Positions 43,926 through 55,251 are shown, counted from the first letter of the stretch. The stretch is 64,000 nt of DNA from Agapetus fuscipes (GCA_951799405.1 OX637337.1:13142347-13206346), one strand, 5' to 3'. Notes: generated from the sequence alone by a model not told the origin. Made by a program: numbers and translations.

Positions 43926-44464
43926 TAGATTTTTTTATTAAAAATATTGTATTCAACTCTGGTTTTGTGTGAAAGCCATCTGACGACTAGGTACAGCTTT
44001 TCAAGTTTTTCTCAAAAAAATATTGAATAGAATAATTGAAAGAAGTAATGGAAAATAAAAGAGTTATATTCTTTATCCCTTCACATCTGATTTAATAAAC
44101 GATATTTTAATTACAAATTCCTCCTCTCTCTTCTTTCGTCCCCTAGCTTTCCACAGCCCCAAGTACATAAAACCTTACGTATTAACTCAGCCATGGCCCG
44201 TAAAAACAATGTGTGGACGCTAAATCAGCGCTTCCAGTGAGAACTTTAGTTACCATGATTTATTGAGATTAGCTCTATGATTCAGTTTAAACGTAATGGT
44301 GTATAATTGGGTAAAGTGTCCCGAGTATAAAATATTTCCGATGGCGTAAATAGACAAAATGTACGCAAGGTACAAGACCCTTCTAGTGAGGTATTTAGTT
44401 TTATAAAAAAATGTATAAACGTGATCGAAGATCGAAGGAAAAGATCGAAGGAAAGGAAGATCGA

Positions 44465-44680
44465 TAATTCATGTTCATTTGAGGTTTGGATTTTATTTGT
44501 AAGTACACAATCAGCATTTGTAAGCGCGAACTACACGTGTTTGTTTGTGGGCATACATCTGAGAGCTTTGAATGAATATATCCTTGCAACTTAGATTATA
44601 GATTTTAGATTATTATTATAGATTATATTATAATATTATAGATTATATTATAATATTATAGATTATATTATAAGGAGTTT
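44465..44680 (+). mobile_element. LINE 3' tail with expanded AT microsatellite
   Basis: TTCATTTGAGGTTTGGATTT .. AGCATTTGTAAGCGCGAACT .. CTTGCAACTTAGATTATAGA, then at least three copies of a 20-bp unit (ATTATAGATTATATTATAAT) grown from the tail. Nearly identical to the 3' end of the 56-58 kb LINE, so young. Confidence 0.85.
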
Positions 44681-45879
44681 ACGCAATGTTTTGTGCTTGG
44701 GGTAGAGGTTTCATTTTTATTTTCTACTCGTTTCCATTTGACGTATGACGAGGGAAGGGTAGGGGGTTGGGAAACAGGGGGAAGGGATGAAAAATATGTA
44801 ACTGAGAAAACGAAGGGGGCTTCATAATTTTATTTGGTTTAATTTTCAATTTGCATTCTACATATTTAAAATGAGACACCAGTCAGGGAGAGGTGGCAAA
44901 AATTGCACAGTTTTATTATAATGTGCATTTTGGGTTTAAACATTATTTGTGTAAATTATTCGCGCTCATGCAGAAAATCAAGGGTACAAGGTATGTTTAA
45001 CAAAAAATACTGAAGACTTGCGCATTACTGACCTATGTATTTTTGTTTTTTTCAATGGTACGATCATACAGTCAATAAGGATTATTAGCTTGTTTTTCAA
45101 GTGCCGTTTCTTCATTTACTCGTATTGTAGAAAATGTTTTTAACAGAGTCAACACATTTAAATATGATAACAAATATAACGTCACTTGTCCGTTAGTTGA
45201 AAGCCCGCTTTATCGTGGTAGCGCCGTATTCACACTGCACGAATTTCGTCCAATTTGTCTATCGTTTCGGATATCAGATCGCTGGATAAACTGTGTAAAA
45301 GCTTTCAGACTTTTCAACCGATCCTGCAGCAGATAGAAAAACCATACACAAACCGGGCAGAATCAATTCGGTGTGAAAAGGCTCTAATAATACAAAGTAT
45401 GAGTAGGCGGATACTATATATTTTCACAGGTAATGTACGCAAACCCCGTAACTTGAAGTGGAGGTTTCTCATTTCTCGCGAGAGGAAATTTCTTGCCGGA
45501 AGGCATATCATCCTTTGTACCTTATACCTGTCATCGCGCACCTTCATTATTTTAAATTTTATGCACGTTTTAAAATTGGTATTACTTCCCTGAAAGATAA
45601 CATTGTATGGATTTGGTTACCTCAATAGCCGAGAAGCACAATGCTCTCTGGGTTTCCCCACAGCCTAATTTACCTAATTTAATTTCGTTGCCCCCTTTTT
45701 TGAGATCTTCTTTTGTTGGTTTGGGTGTAGACGAAATGTCCTCCCACTCTCCTGACGTCTCTTTTACTCCAAGTATGTAACTTCACGTTCGAACACAACC
45801 ATATTGTTTACTATAAAATGTATGGAAACTAAGACAGCGCCGTGACTGACTGTAACTATAAAGCTATACCTATCTTTTC

Positions 45880-46600
45880 CACTAAGGATCGCTAGAACCT
45901 CTGCAGAGTCTCCTCCACTCATTCCTATCCTGACAGATTCCTCTCAGTTCATTCATAAGTATAAATTACACTTCCTTCTTTTACATTCACTCTGTAAATC
46001 AAATGCCTTCACAATTTCCCCAATTCGACCACACTTTCTCGATCTCCCTGTTGCCTTCTTGCCTCTTATATTATTTCCTCTGTAGATATTTTTTGTCAAG
46101 CGTTCATCATCCATTCTTTTCAAATGCCAAAACCATCTCAATATATTATTTTGTACCTTTGTCCTCCCATCCTCTCCCAAGTTTTTCCTGTAATTTTTCT
46201 CAGGTTTTCTTCTCCACTGTGCATAGTTTATTCTTCTTCTTCAATGGTCTTGCAGCCCATATCTCTCCTTGGTCTCCGCTATCTTGAGCCTCCATCCGCC
46301 CCTGTCCTCTGCCACCGTCCTCCAGCTTGGCACCTGTAGTAGCCGTGCCGCATCCCTCCTCTCCTCGTCCTGATCAGCCTTGGTTTTCCGACCCTTCTCC
46401 TTCCTGCTGGATGCTTATTCATGATGCGTTTGTGGAGTTGGGCATCCTATCCAGTCCATCTCAATCTCTCAAGCTTCATGGGTGTGGAGATGTTGGGTGT
46501 TTGGTATATGATGCACAACTCATCTTTGCGTCGAATGCACCATTGTTCTCTATCTTTCACGGACCCTAGAAAGACAGCACTTTTCTTTCGAAAGTATCCT
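45880..46600 (-). pseudogene. Decayed non-LTR RT C-terminal fragments
   Basis: 45953-46180 encodes GEDGRTKVQNNILRWFWHLK.. DDERLTKNIYRGN.., equivalent to the RWFGHLERMSDERLTK block. 46260-46570 on the same strand gives DREQWCIRRKDELCIIYQ.. PMKLERLRWTG.., the same kind of RT tail from another element, with stops. Two fragments are abutted; neither is functional. Confidence 0.65.
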
Positions 46601-46604
46601 GCAT

Positions 46605-47455
46605 TTCAGCTATCCCTGCCGTTAATGTCAGCGCCGCGTCCACGCTTCACTTCCATTTTGAACGTATTGGTTTCCATATATTTTTATTGGTAAAACGGTA
46701 AGGTGTATTTGAGACCAAAAACAACTTTGGCTATTCAAAAAAATATTTATAGGGTTAGCTTTCTATATATTTAAAAGAATTGAAAATATTTTTTTTTATT
46801 TTTTTTTCCTTCAAATCAGCTGGTAATATGCCAAAAACCATTTAAAAAAGGCTGACTTTCCAGCGCGACTCACTTGTTATTCATAAATATTTCAATGCCA
46901 AATATTTCATTTTTCGATAAAGTATTTATTCAGTTAAATTGAGACGATTTTCGAAAATTCATTTTTTACTTATTTACTGAGTTATAAATTTTGTTTCAAA
47001 ATGTGTTTACGTAATATTTTTTTGTACGCGTTTTTAGTTCCTCCTGATCATTTTCCGCAAATATCACATCGTGGTTAAGTGAAACAAATGTTTTTAATTG
47101 TTTTCGTACATATTTTATTTGTCTAACAAAAAGAGGTAACATGTAAAGGCCTCTTGTAATTTTCGATTTTTGTTAATTTTCTATTTTTTACATAGATGGC
47201 GTTGGCCTATCCAATTTGATGGTTAGGCCGACAGAGGTGAAAAAACAGTTTTCTTGAAGACCGATCGGGACACATGTATACATTATGTTCACATATTATA
47301 TACGTATAAAATATGCAATAGGTATATGTGTAAATAAAATATACAGAATACGCGTAAAAATTCCGATATATGTTGACGGTACGACGGAAAAGAGACATGA
47401 ACACCATGTCGAGTCGATAGAGTCGATAATAATATAATTTTGTATTCATTTTCAG
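46605..47455. other. AT-rich intergenic stretch, no gene seen
   Basis: Contains poly-T and poly-A runs and no frame of protein-like composition. It leads into the satellite array at 47.46 kb. Confidence 0.35.
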
Positions 47456-47461
47456 GATTCC

Positions 47462-49325
47462 ACGACATATCGATAAAAGACAATTCGTCCAACGATTACT
47501 CGGCCATAGACAAATCGGTCACACGACACTTCGTCCTCACGACTTTTCGGCAAACGAAATTTCGGTCAAAGACAAATCGGTCAACGACAACTCGTCCAAC
47601 AACAACTCGGCCATAGACAAATCGGTCACACGACACTTCGTCTACACGACTTTTCGGCCAACGACATTTCGGTCAAAGACAAATCGGTCAACGACAACCC
47701 GTCCAAAGACAACTCGGCCATAGACAAATCGGTCACACGACACTTCGTCCACACGACTTTTCGACCAACGACTTTTCGGTCAACGACATTTCGGTCAAAG
47801 ACAAATCGGTCAACGACAGCCCGTCCAAAGACCCGGCCATAGACAAGTCGGTCACACGACACTCCGTCCACACGACTTTTCGGCCAATGACATTTCGGTC
47901 AAAGACAAATCGGTCAACGACAACCCGTCCAAAGACAAGTCGGTCACATGACACTCCGTCCACACGACTTTTCGGCCAATGACATTTCGGTCAAAGACAA
48001 ATCGGTCAACGACAACCCGTCCAAAGACAAGTCGGTCACACGACACTCCGTCCACACGACTTTTCGGCCAACGACATTTCGGTCAAAGACAAATCGGTCA
48101 ACGACAACCTGTCCAAAGACAACTCGGCCATAGACAAGTCGGTCACACGACACTCCGTCCACACGACTTTTCGGCCAACAACATTTCGGTCAAAGACAAA
48201 TCGGTCAACGACAACCCGTCCAAAGACAAGTCGGTCACACGACACTCCGTCCACACGACTTTTCAGCCAACGACATTTCGGTCAAAGACAAATCGGTCAA
48301 CGACAACCTGTCCAAAGACAACTCGGCCATAGACAAGTCGGTCACACGACACTCCGTCCACACGACTTTTCGGCCAACAACATTTCGGTCAAAGACAAAT
48401 CGGTCAACGACAACCCGTCCAAAGACAAGTCGGTCACACGACACTCCGTCCACACGACTTTTCAGCCAACGACATTTCGGTCAAAGACAAATCGGTCAAC
48501 GACAACCTGTCCAAAGACAACTCGGCCATAGACAAGTCGGTCACACGACACTCCGTCCACACGACTTTTCGGCCAACAACATTTCGGTCAAAGACAAATC
48601 GGTCAACGACAACCCGTCCAAAGACAAGTCGGTCACATGACACTCCGTCCACACGACTTTTCGGCCAATGACATTTCGGTCAAAGACAAATCGGTCAACG
48701 ACAACCCGTCCAAAGACAAGTCGGTCACACGACACTCCGTCCACACGACTTTTCGGCCAATGACATTTCGGTCAAAGAAAAATCGGTCAACGACAACCCG
48801 TCCAAAGACAAGTCGGTCACACGACACTCCGTCCACACGACTTTTCGGCCAACGACATTTCGGTCAAAGACAAATCGGTCAACGACAACCTGTCCAAAGA
48901 CAACTCGGCCATAGACAAGTCGGTCACACGACACTCCGTCCACACGACTTTTCGGCCAACGACATTTCGGTCAAAGACAAATCGGTCAACGACAGCCCGT
49001 CCAAAGACCCGGCCATAGACAAGTCGGTCACACGACACTCCGTCCACACGACTTTTCGGCCAACGACATTTCGGTCCAAGACAAATCGGTCAACGACAAC
49101 CCGTCCAAAGACCCGGCCATAGACAAGTCGGTCACACGACACTCCGTCCACACGACTTTTCGGCTAACGACATTTCGGTCAAAGACAAATCGGTCAACGA
49201 CAACCCGTCCAAAGACAACTCGGCCATAGACAAATCGGTCACACGACACTTCGTCCACACGACTTTTCGGCCAACGACTTTTCGGTCAACGACATTTCGG
49301 TCAATGACATTTCGGTCACATACAA
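47462..49325. repeat. Minisatellite array with 92/104/107-bp repeats built of 15-bp units
   Basis: The core unit is GACATTTCGGTCAAA and variants. Six sub-units (15, 15, 15, 16, 16, 15 bp) make the 92-bp repeat; an added GACAACTCGGCCATA gives 107 bp, and GACCCGGCCATA gives 104 bp. The landmark CACTCCGTCC recurs at 47860, 47952, 48044, 48151, 48243, 48350, 48442, 48549, 48641, 48733, 48825, 48932, 49036 and 49140. In the middle 92 and 107 alternate, so a 199-bp higher-order unit repeats three times. Copies differ by few bases. Long open frames on both strands result from the lack of stop codons in the unit and are not genes. Confidence 0.95.
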
Positions 49326-49334
49326 TATATGGTA

Positions 49335-49720
49335 TTCAACCGGTCCGTAGTCTTATGATTTACACTTCTGACTCGTAAATGGAAGATTGTGTTTAGAGGG
49401 CTCTTGAGGTGTGATACACAAAAAAACAGCGCTCACCAAATAAATCATCCTAATTTTATTATTATTATTGTGGGTTCGAATTCCAGCGGAGCACAAAAAA
49501 ATATAAGTACCATTTATATTTTCAAATATGCCCTTTGCTTGGTGACAAAAAATCATATACCTTTCCCAAAGCCCGGTCACTAAAGGTCCATCCAGCATTA
49601 GAGCAACTGGGTCTTGCTTAAGAATTGGTAATTTCTACAGCGACGACCAAGCTCGCAGAGGGCTCTTGAGGTGTGATACACACAAAAACAACGCTCACCA
49701 AATAAATCATTATTTTTTTT
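49335..49720 (+). mobile_element. SINE family A copy containing a nested 3' fragment of the same family
   Basis: The outer SINE starts AACCGGTCCGTAGTC.., is broken after GGAAGATTGTG (about 49392), and resumes at TGGGTTCGAATTCCAGCGG (about 49471). The insert is the last 60 bp or so of family A (GAGGGCTCTTGAGGTGTGAT .. CACCAAATAAATCATCC) plus a (TTA)n tail. ATTGTG is duplicated at both junctions. Confidence 0.8.
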
Positions 49721-49933
49721 TAATTGTCGAAATAACGAATCGTGAAAATAAATAGTTTGTTAACGAACAGGTTTTCTAAGATATTCTGTGGAGCACATCT
49801 ATATGTGACCGAAAGTCGTTTGAACGAAATTTCGTGTGAACGAAAAAACCTTTCCCAATGACCGGTCACCAAAGGTCCATCCAGCTTTACTTTATCCAGC
49901 AACTGGGTCTTGCTTGACAATTGGCGCTTTGTA
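49641..49933 (+). repeat. 293-bp composite block, copy 1
   Basis: Almost identical to 51639-51931. Parts: SINE A 3' end; a T-rich stretch; AATTGTCGAAATAACGAATC .. GATATTCTGTGGAGCACATC; a TTCG-rich motif (GTGACCGAAAGTCGTTTGAA, CGAAATTTCGTGTGAACGAA) that looks like the satellite unit inverted; then SINE A mid-body (CCGGTCACCAAAGGTCCATC .. AACTGGGTCTTGCTTGAC). Confidence 0.88.
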
Positions 49934-49954
49934 GCGACGATGACCAAGCTCGTA

Positions 49955-50245
49955 AAAATGTCGATAGCTCAATTGGTAGAATGCTTGCATTCCATGCCGA
50001 GAGCAAGGGTTCGATCTCAAGGCTTACTCAGCCTTCACAAGAAATGAGAACCAGCCCCCTCGGGAGCTGGGAAACCCCCACTTCAAATGAAGTGGTTGGT
50101 GTAAGCCGGCCACTTTACCTCTAAAAATAAATAGGTCCCGAATCCCGAAGTGACACTAAATACTGTAACTTCTAACTATAAAAAATAACTATGTAACTAC
50201 TAACTTTATAGTGTAACTACACATAATGTGTAGCTTAGTTGCGTT
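49955..50245 (+). mobile_element. SINE family B, near full length (internally shortened)
   Basis: The head GTCGATAGCTCAATTGGTAG with A box, AAGGGTTCGATCTC (B box), then GCTTACTCAGCCTTCACAAG, CCCTCGGGAGCTGGGAAACC, GGTTGGTGTAAGCCGGCCAC and the end TAATGTGTAGCTTAGTTGCG. It lacks the TTTCCTGTTTCGGTG segment seen in 11985. Confidence 0.8.
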
Positions 50246-50564
50246 CTGTGCTCCGCCGGGAATTGAACTTACAACCTTCCGATTAAGAGTTGGAAGCGTA
50301 GTCAATAGACTAAGGACCGATCTTTTTGCACGCATTTGGAAAAAAAATGTCGAATTCTAAGAAATATTATTATTTATTATACAAGAAGTAGGTAGGTACC
50401 TTTTGTTGGTATAACTTTTTCCTCGCTGACGATATTCTGCTGGCCATGTTGTGCTATTATTGTTATTTGAGATGCAGGTGTTTTCTTATGTAGGGCTGTC
50501 AAAAATATATTGTCTTCATGCGTGAAATTAATTTTAATTTTTTTTTTCATTACTTTGGTTTAGC

Positions 50565-51140
50565 TCAAAATCTATAATCTATAAATCGCTATTGCCATTT
50601 ACGGCTCATATTTAATGCATAACCACAAGCAGGCACATTTAAGTTCGTGTTTACACATGTTGTACAATAACAGTAAAAAATATAATATCAGGATGATTTA
50701 TTCGGTGAGCGCTGTTTTTGTGTGAATCACACCCTCCTCCTTCGAGCCCTCTGCGAGCTTGGTCGTCGCTGTAGAAAGCTCCAATTCTCATGCAAGACCC
50801 AGTTGGTGTAAAGCCGGATCGACCTATGGTGACCGACCTTTGACAAAGACAGATTAATTTTGCAACCCAACGAAGAGCAAATATTAAAAATGAAATCTTT
50901 TTTTTGAGCTCCGCCGGAATTCGAACCCACTTCCTTCCGATCCGGATTCAAAGTTTTAACCACTAGACTGCGGGCCGGTCTGCCTTTTTATGTGTCTTTA
51001 TCTACAAAATAAACCAAATCTCACATGAACATGAACTTAGCAACTCTTATCGCCCTGTTTTGAAATCGGGGTGGCAATTGCAAAAGTGAACCAAGTTTTT
51101 TTCTGTATGGTTGTCAGCCTCATACCAAACAACTAGTTAA
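50565..51140 (-). mobile_element. LINE 3'-end copy interrupted by a SINE A
   Basis: The tail part at 50565-50680 (ATCTATAATCTATAAATCGC .. GCATAACCACAAGCAGGCAC) continues at about 51000-51140 (AATAAACCAAATCTCACATG .. GTTGTCAGCCTCATACC). The gap is filled by the SINE at 50685-50995. Confidence 0.82.
50685..50995 (-). mobile_element. SINE family A, full length, nested in the LINE copy
   Basis: The inverse reads ATGATTTATTCGGTGAGCGC, GCGAGCTTGGTCGTCGCTGT, AGACCCAGTTGGTGTAAAGC, CCGCCGGAATTCGAACCCAC (B box), AACCACTAGACTGCGGGCCG (A box and head). About 310 bp and the best-preserved family A reference here. A head fragment of the same family lies at 50250-50320 (-). Confidence 0.85.
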
Positions 51141-51424
51141 GGTTAATAATTATAGGCATTATTTCTTTTAAAATTACTCACCTTTGATATCTCTTTAAAT
51201 ATTAATTTATATTGACAGACTGCATTTGCGTCAACCCTTGTGAGTGATAAAAAATATATGCATGTTTCAGTTTGTGTAGTGGTGTGAGAAAAACTAACAC
51301 ACTGTTTTTTTTTTTGTACATTGATGGGATAGCTCCAAAACTTAATATATACATTTTGTATTATTTTCAAAACAATTCAAAGATTTCAATTAATGATATT
51401 TCAAAATAAAATTGACAGTTAATT

Positions 51425-51720
51425 GTGACCGGTTTGTAGTTCAGTAGTAACACTTCGAACTCTGAATGGAAGGTTGTGGGTACGATTCCCGGTGGAGCAA
51501 AAAAAAAAACATTTATATTTTCAAATTTTCTCGTCGCTGGGTTGAAAATTCATAAACCTTGACCAAAGACCGGTCATCAAAAGGTCTATCCAGCCTTACA
51601 GCCACTGGGTCTTGCTTGAGAATTGGCGCTTTCTAGAGCGACGACCAAGCTCGCAGAGGGCTCTTGAGGTGTGATACACACAAAAACAACGCTCACCAAA
51701 TAAATCATAATTTTTTTTTA
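51425..51720 (+). mobile_element. SINE family A, full length
   Basis: GACCGGTTTGTAGTTCAGTA, GGTTGTGGGTACGATTCCCG, CTCGTCGCTGGGTTGAAAAT, CCAGCCTTACAGCCACTGGG, CGACCAAGCTCGCAGAGGGC and CACCAAATAAATCAT. Its 3' end is shared with the composite block copy 2. Confidence 0.82.
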
Positions 51721-51931
51721 ATTGTCGAAATAACGAATCGTGAAAATAAATAGTTTGTTAACGAACAGGTTTTCTAAGATATTCTGTGGAGCACATCTAT
51801 ATGTGACCGAAAGTCGTTTGAACGAAATTTCGTGTGAACGAAAAAACCTTTCCCAATGACCGGTCACCAAAGGTCCATCCAGCTTTACTTTATCCAGCAA
51901 CTGGGTCTTGCTTGACAATTGGCGCTTTGTA
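51639..51931 (+). repeat. 293-bp composite block, copy 2
   Basis: Offset from copy 1 by exactly 1998 bp at both ends, with only one or two base differences near the T tract. Flanks differ beyond the SINE-derived ends. Confidence 0.88.
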
Positions 51932-52394
51932 ACACATAAAAACAGCGCTCACCAATTAAATCAGCCTATTTTTTATTTTTTTAAATAACCTCGATTTGGA
52001 GATCCCTACGTTTGACAGTATGCCAATGTATTATAATGACCGGATAGCAGACAAAGTGAATAATATCAATGTATTGGTAGGGTCTGGCCGTCTTAGTGTG
52101 GAATTGTAGAAAAAAATATTATTATTTTAGCTAGCACATCTGCCGGCACACAGTCAAAGTTAAACATTATAAAAAAGTGCTAACCTTATTTAGTTACGAC
52201 ATTTATCAACAGATTACGAATTTTACGATTTTTTACGAATTCCGTGTATCTATAACTCCCTCTTAAACGTAAAATATTACTCTTGGGTGTTGCCACAGTT
52301 ACGACATATTGTCTTTTCTAAAAGGGAGAACGAATAAATTATGATATTAGGTCCCATAGAATGGTACCTAACATATTTTGGATCAGAATTAAGT

Positions 52395-52960
52395 CTGCCC
52401 TGTCGATAGCTCAGTTAGTACAATGCTTGCATTCCATGCCGACGGAATTCCCACTTCAACTGTAGGGGTTGGCGTAAGGCCGACTCCCTTACCTGTGAAA
52501 ATAAAAAGGTTCCACTCGCCACATGTGAAACCCTTCGGGAATAACGCGGCAAAAAGTTTCCCTATATATATATATATATATATAGCTTAGTTGCGTTACT
52601 AAGCAGCGCATATAGTGCAACTTCTTACTGCGCTTATGACAGATGGGTTCGCATGTGGGGAGTGGAACCTATTTGTTTTCACAGGAAAACGAGCAGGTCT
52701 CTCGCCATCGATTGAAATGGGGCGTCTACAGCTTCTGAGGGGGCTGGTTCAAATTTCTTGTGAAGACTGAGTAAACTTTGCTGGTATTTAATTTTGGGTT
52801 TGAAATAAACACCGAAACGGGAAATCATTTCTGACACCCTCGTTAGGATTCGAACCCGAGCTTTCGGCATGGAATGCATCGATTTTGTACTATAAGTTAA
52901 CACCGAAACCGGAAATAATTCCTGACACCCTTCGTGGGGATCGAACTCTTGCCGCACTAA
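52395..52960. mobile_element. Two SINE family B copies, tail to tail
   Basis: Plus-strand copy 52395-52608: GTCGATAGCTCAGTTAGTAC .. GTAAGGCCGACTCCCTTACC .. (TA)n..GCTTAGTTGCG. Minus-strand copy 52609-52890: GCATATAGTGCAACTTCTTA .. TCTTGTGAAGACTGAGTAAA .. GAAATCATTTCTGACACCCT .. GATTCGAACCCGAGC. A partial third head in the same orientation follows at 52895-52970 (GGGGATCGAACTCTTGC). Confidence 0.75.
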
Positions 52961-53284
52961 TTAAACTATCGACTGAACGAAGACTGAAACTACTTATGGA
53001 AAGGTTAATCTTTAATTCCATATCTCGCTGAAAAGTATCCAGTGTAAATATTGTCGTCTCCTCTCATCGAAACCTCGTTGTGGATTTGAACAGCAGGGCG
53101 GGCAGGTATAATATAATATCAGATTGAAAGAGGGCGGGAAAGATGAGTGCGCTTTAACAGGTGGTGACGTGGTGATAGGCAGATTTCTCCGTAATTAAAC
53201 AACGATCTTTAAAATATACTTTTTGCATTTTCCTTTAATGTGTCACAGCATTGCCAAAATACTTATTTTTTACATAATACCTAT

Positions 53285-53410
53285 AATCAAATCTCAAGTG
53301 AACTTTAACCCTCCAACACCTGCCGCCCTTCCCTGAAACAGGTGTGTCGTTGGCAAAATGAATCATGTTTATAGTAACTTTTGGTGGTCAGCGTCATACC
53401 TACGTATGAG
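53285..53410 (-). mobile_element. LINE 3'-end copy, partial
   Basis: AATCTCAAGTGAACTTTAAC, GCCCTTCCCTGAAACAGGTG, TTGGCAAAATGAATCATG and GGTGGTCAGCGTCATACCTA. Confidence 0.8.
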
Positions 53411-53594
53411 TTAATACCTACTTAAATAAATAAATAAATGTAAGAATTATAAACCCGACAACATTGCAAACCAACTGCCATTTTTTCGGTACTTTCATAC
53501 TTTTTTTCATTTCATCCAGAGTGTTAATTTTTTCGACCTCATACCAACCCACAAAAGATATTTTTGTACAATAAATTATTGTTGAATTTAAACG

Positions 53595-53845
53595 AAACTA
53601 AGCTACACACACAGTGCAACTCCTTGCCGCGTTACCCCCGAAGGGTTTCGCATGTAGCGAGTGGAACCTACTTATTTTTACAGGTAAGGGTGCCGGCCTT
53701 ACGCCAACCGCTTCAGTAGAAGTGAGGATTTTCCAGCTCCCGAGAGGGCTGGTACTTCTTATTTGTGAAGGCTGAGTAAACCTTGCCGGTATTTTATTTT
53801 GGGGTTTGTAATAAGCACCGAAACGGGAAACGGAATAAGCGAGTG
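53595..53845 (-). mobile_element. SINE family B, 3' two thirds
   Basis: AAGCTACACACACAGTGCAA, CGTTACCCCCGAAGGGTTTC, GCCGGCCTTACGCCAACCGC, TTCCAGCTCCCGAGAGGGCT and GTTTGTAATAAGCACCGAAA. Confidence 0.8.
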
Positions 53846-54049
53846 GGTATTTAGTCTCCGTATTCTGTGTGTGAATGAAGCAGCTAGAATTTTAAGTAGG
53901 CTAAAATTATCTTAAACAATATTACCTCGCACAAAGCTTCCGCATCAAATATTCAGGTTCTCGGCGAGAAAATGTAAATAAATCCGTAAAGATAAGAAGT
54001 AATGTGTGCTGGGGGCTGCGGGACGGAACCGCACAGTGACTAAACAACA

Positions 54050-54665
54050 CATGCCATTTCATCACATGAAATAACATCACATGACACTACATCACAATGA
54101 CAAACATCACATTCTTTATTTTTACTGTTTTTATTTAGGTAGGGGTATGGCATTCCACCAATCATATTTTGGTTTTACAAAAAATAAAATAAAAACTTAA
54201 GCGGGAAAATAACTTCTGATACCTTTGGTGAACATAATTGATAAATGAATGATTCCTTAACTTATAGCTTAGTACGAGGCTGATCACCCATACTTAAAAA
54301 AATGGTTCACTATGCCAACGTCACCCGTGTTTCAGGGAAAGTCGGCAAGAGTTGCAGGGCTTATGCTCATTTGAGATTGTTATTCTTATGTTGTAGGTCC
54401 ACATGCGGCATGTGTTAGCGTGAACTGTTACATATGTCTGCTTATGTGTGATAAGAATCTTAAATGTAATATATTGTTACAACTTACATTAGGTATAGAT
54501 AGAATTTACCTATGTGTTTGTGATGTTTTGTCACGTGATGTTTTTTCATGTGCCGTTAATGTTCTGTTTGGATGTATGATGTTTTGTCTTGCGATATTTT
54601 GTTTGTGATCTAATGTCACGTGTTGTTTTGTTACTGTTCTGTTCTGTCTTGTTACCGTGCTGGGG
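54050..54665. repeat. Foldback-like pair of short tandem arrays around a LINE copy
   Basis: The left array, 54050-54117, has units like ATCACATGAAATAAC, ATCACATGACACTAC and ATCACAATGACAAAC. The right array, 54510-54640, is the inverse: GTGATGTTTTGTCAC, GTGATGTTTTTTCATG, GTATGATGTTTTGTC. Unit size is about 13-15 bp, as in the 47-49 kb array but with a different core. The LINE tail at 54245-54500 lies between. Confidence 0.55.
54245..54500 (+). mobile_element. LINE 3'-end copy
   Basis: CCTTAACTTATAGCTTAGTA, CCAACGTCACCCGTGTTTCA, GTCGGCAAGAGTTGCAGGGC, GTCCACATGCGGCATGTGTT and ATTGTTACAACTTACATTAG. Confidence 0.82.
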
Positions 54666-54723
54666 ACCGGCGCAGGTTCACTCAGCGCTCGCAGAGTTTG
54701 CCAGACGGGGGTGTGACATCTTT

Positions 54724-54742
54724 GGGGGGGGGGGGGGGGGGG
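54724..54742. repeat. G homopolymer (19 bases)
   Basis: A run of 19 G followed by ATCATTGTGCGCCTCCAGG and, on the minus strand, a tRNA-like B-box word (GGGTTTGAGTCC). Confidence 0.9.
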
Positions 54743-55251
54743 ATCATTGTGCGCCTCCAGGACTCAAACCCGAGACTCTAACGCCTCCCAGTCCTAACCC
54801 CCTCGCACACTTCTGCCTTTCACTCTACTCTATCTGCGGTGCCATGGGAGTAACTACTTTTACGTGAAACAATAAAACACTAAAAACTTCATTTTTAAGT
54901 GGATGAAGTACATATGTAATTTATTTTTAGTTTTTGGATCCAGCCGTAATTTCACTAGGGTTGGTTAGTACCTCCGCAGATGCGTCTCCACTTTGTTTTG
55001 TCTATGCACACTTCTTTCATCATCTTGCATAATACTGAATGAAACCGACTTAAGGAGTTTTGTGCACTGAGATTTTAATTAAGATTATAGAAGCTGAGTT
55101 TTAAACAGCCAAATCTTACCCATCTCTAAACCCTAAGCGAAAATGTAACCTTGAAATAACAATCTTTTGTATTAAATTAGGGTCTATCTATCGATTAGCG
55201 TTTTCTTAAGAACCGTCCCTAAACGCAATTAATCTAATTAACCATATATAT

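Noticed and set aside
43547..43928. Plus-strand ORFs of 95 and 121 codons
   Set aside because: Antisense to a decayed LINE RT fragment on the minus strand.
47626..49258. A dozen ORFs of 61-161 codons on both strands in the satellite
   Set aside because: The repeat unit lacks stop codons in several frames and its 92-bp period shifts frame; identical peptides recur because of the repeat.
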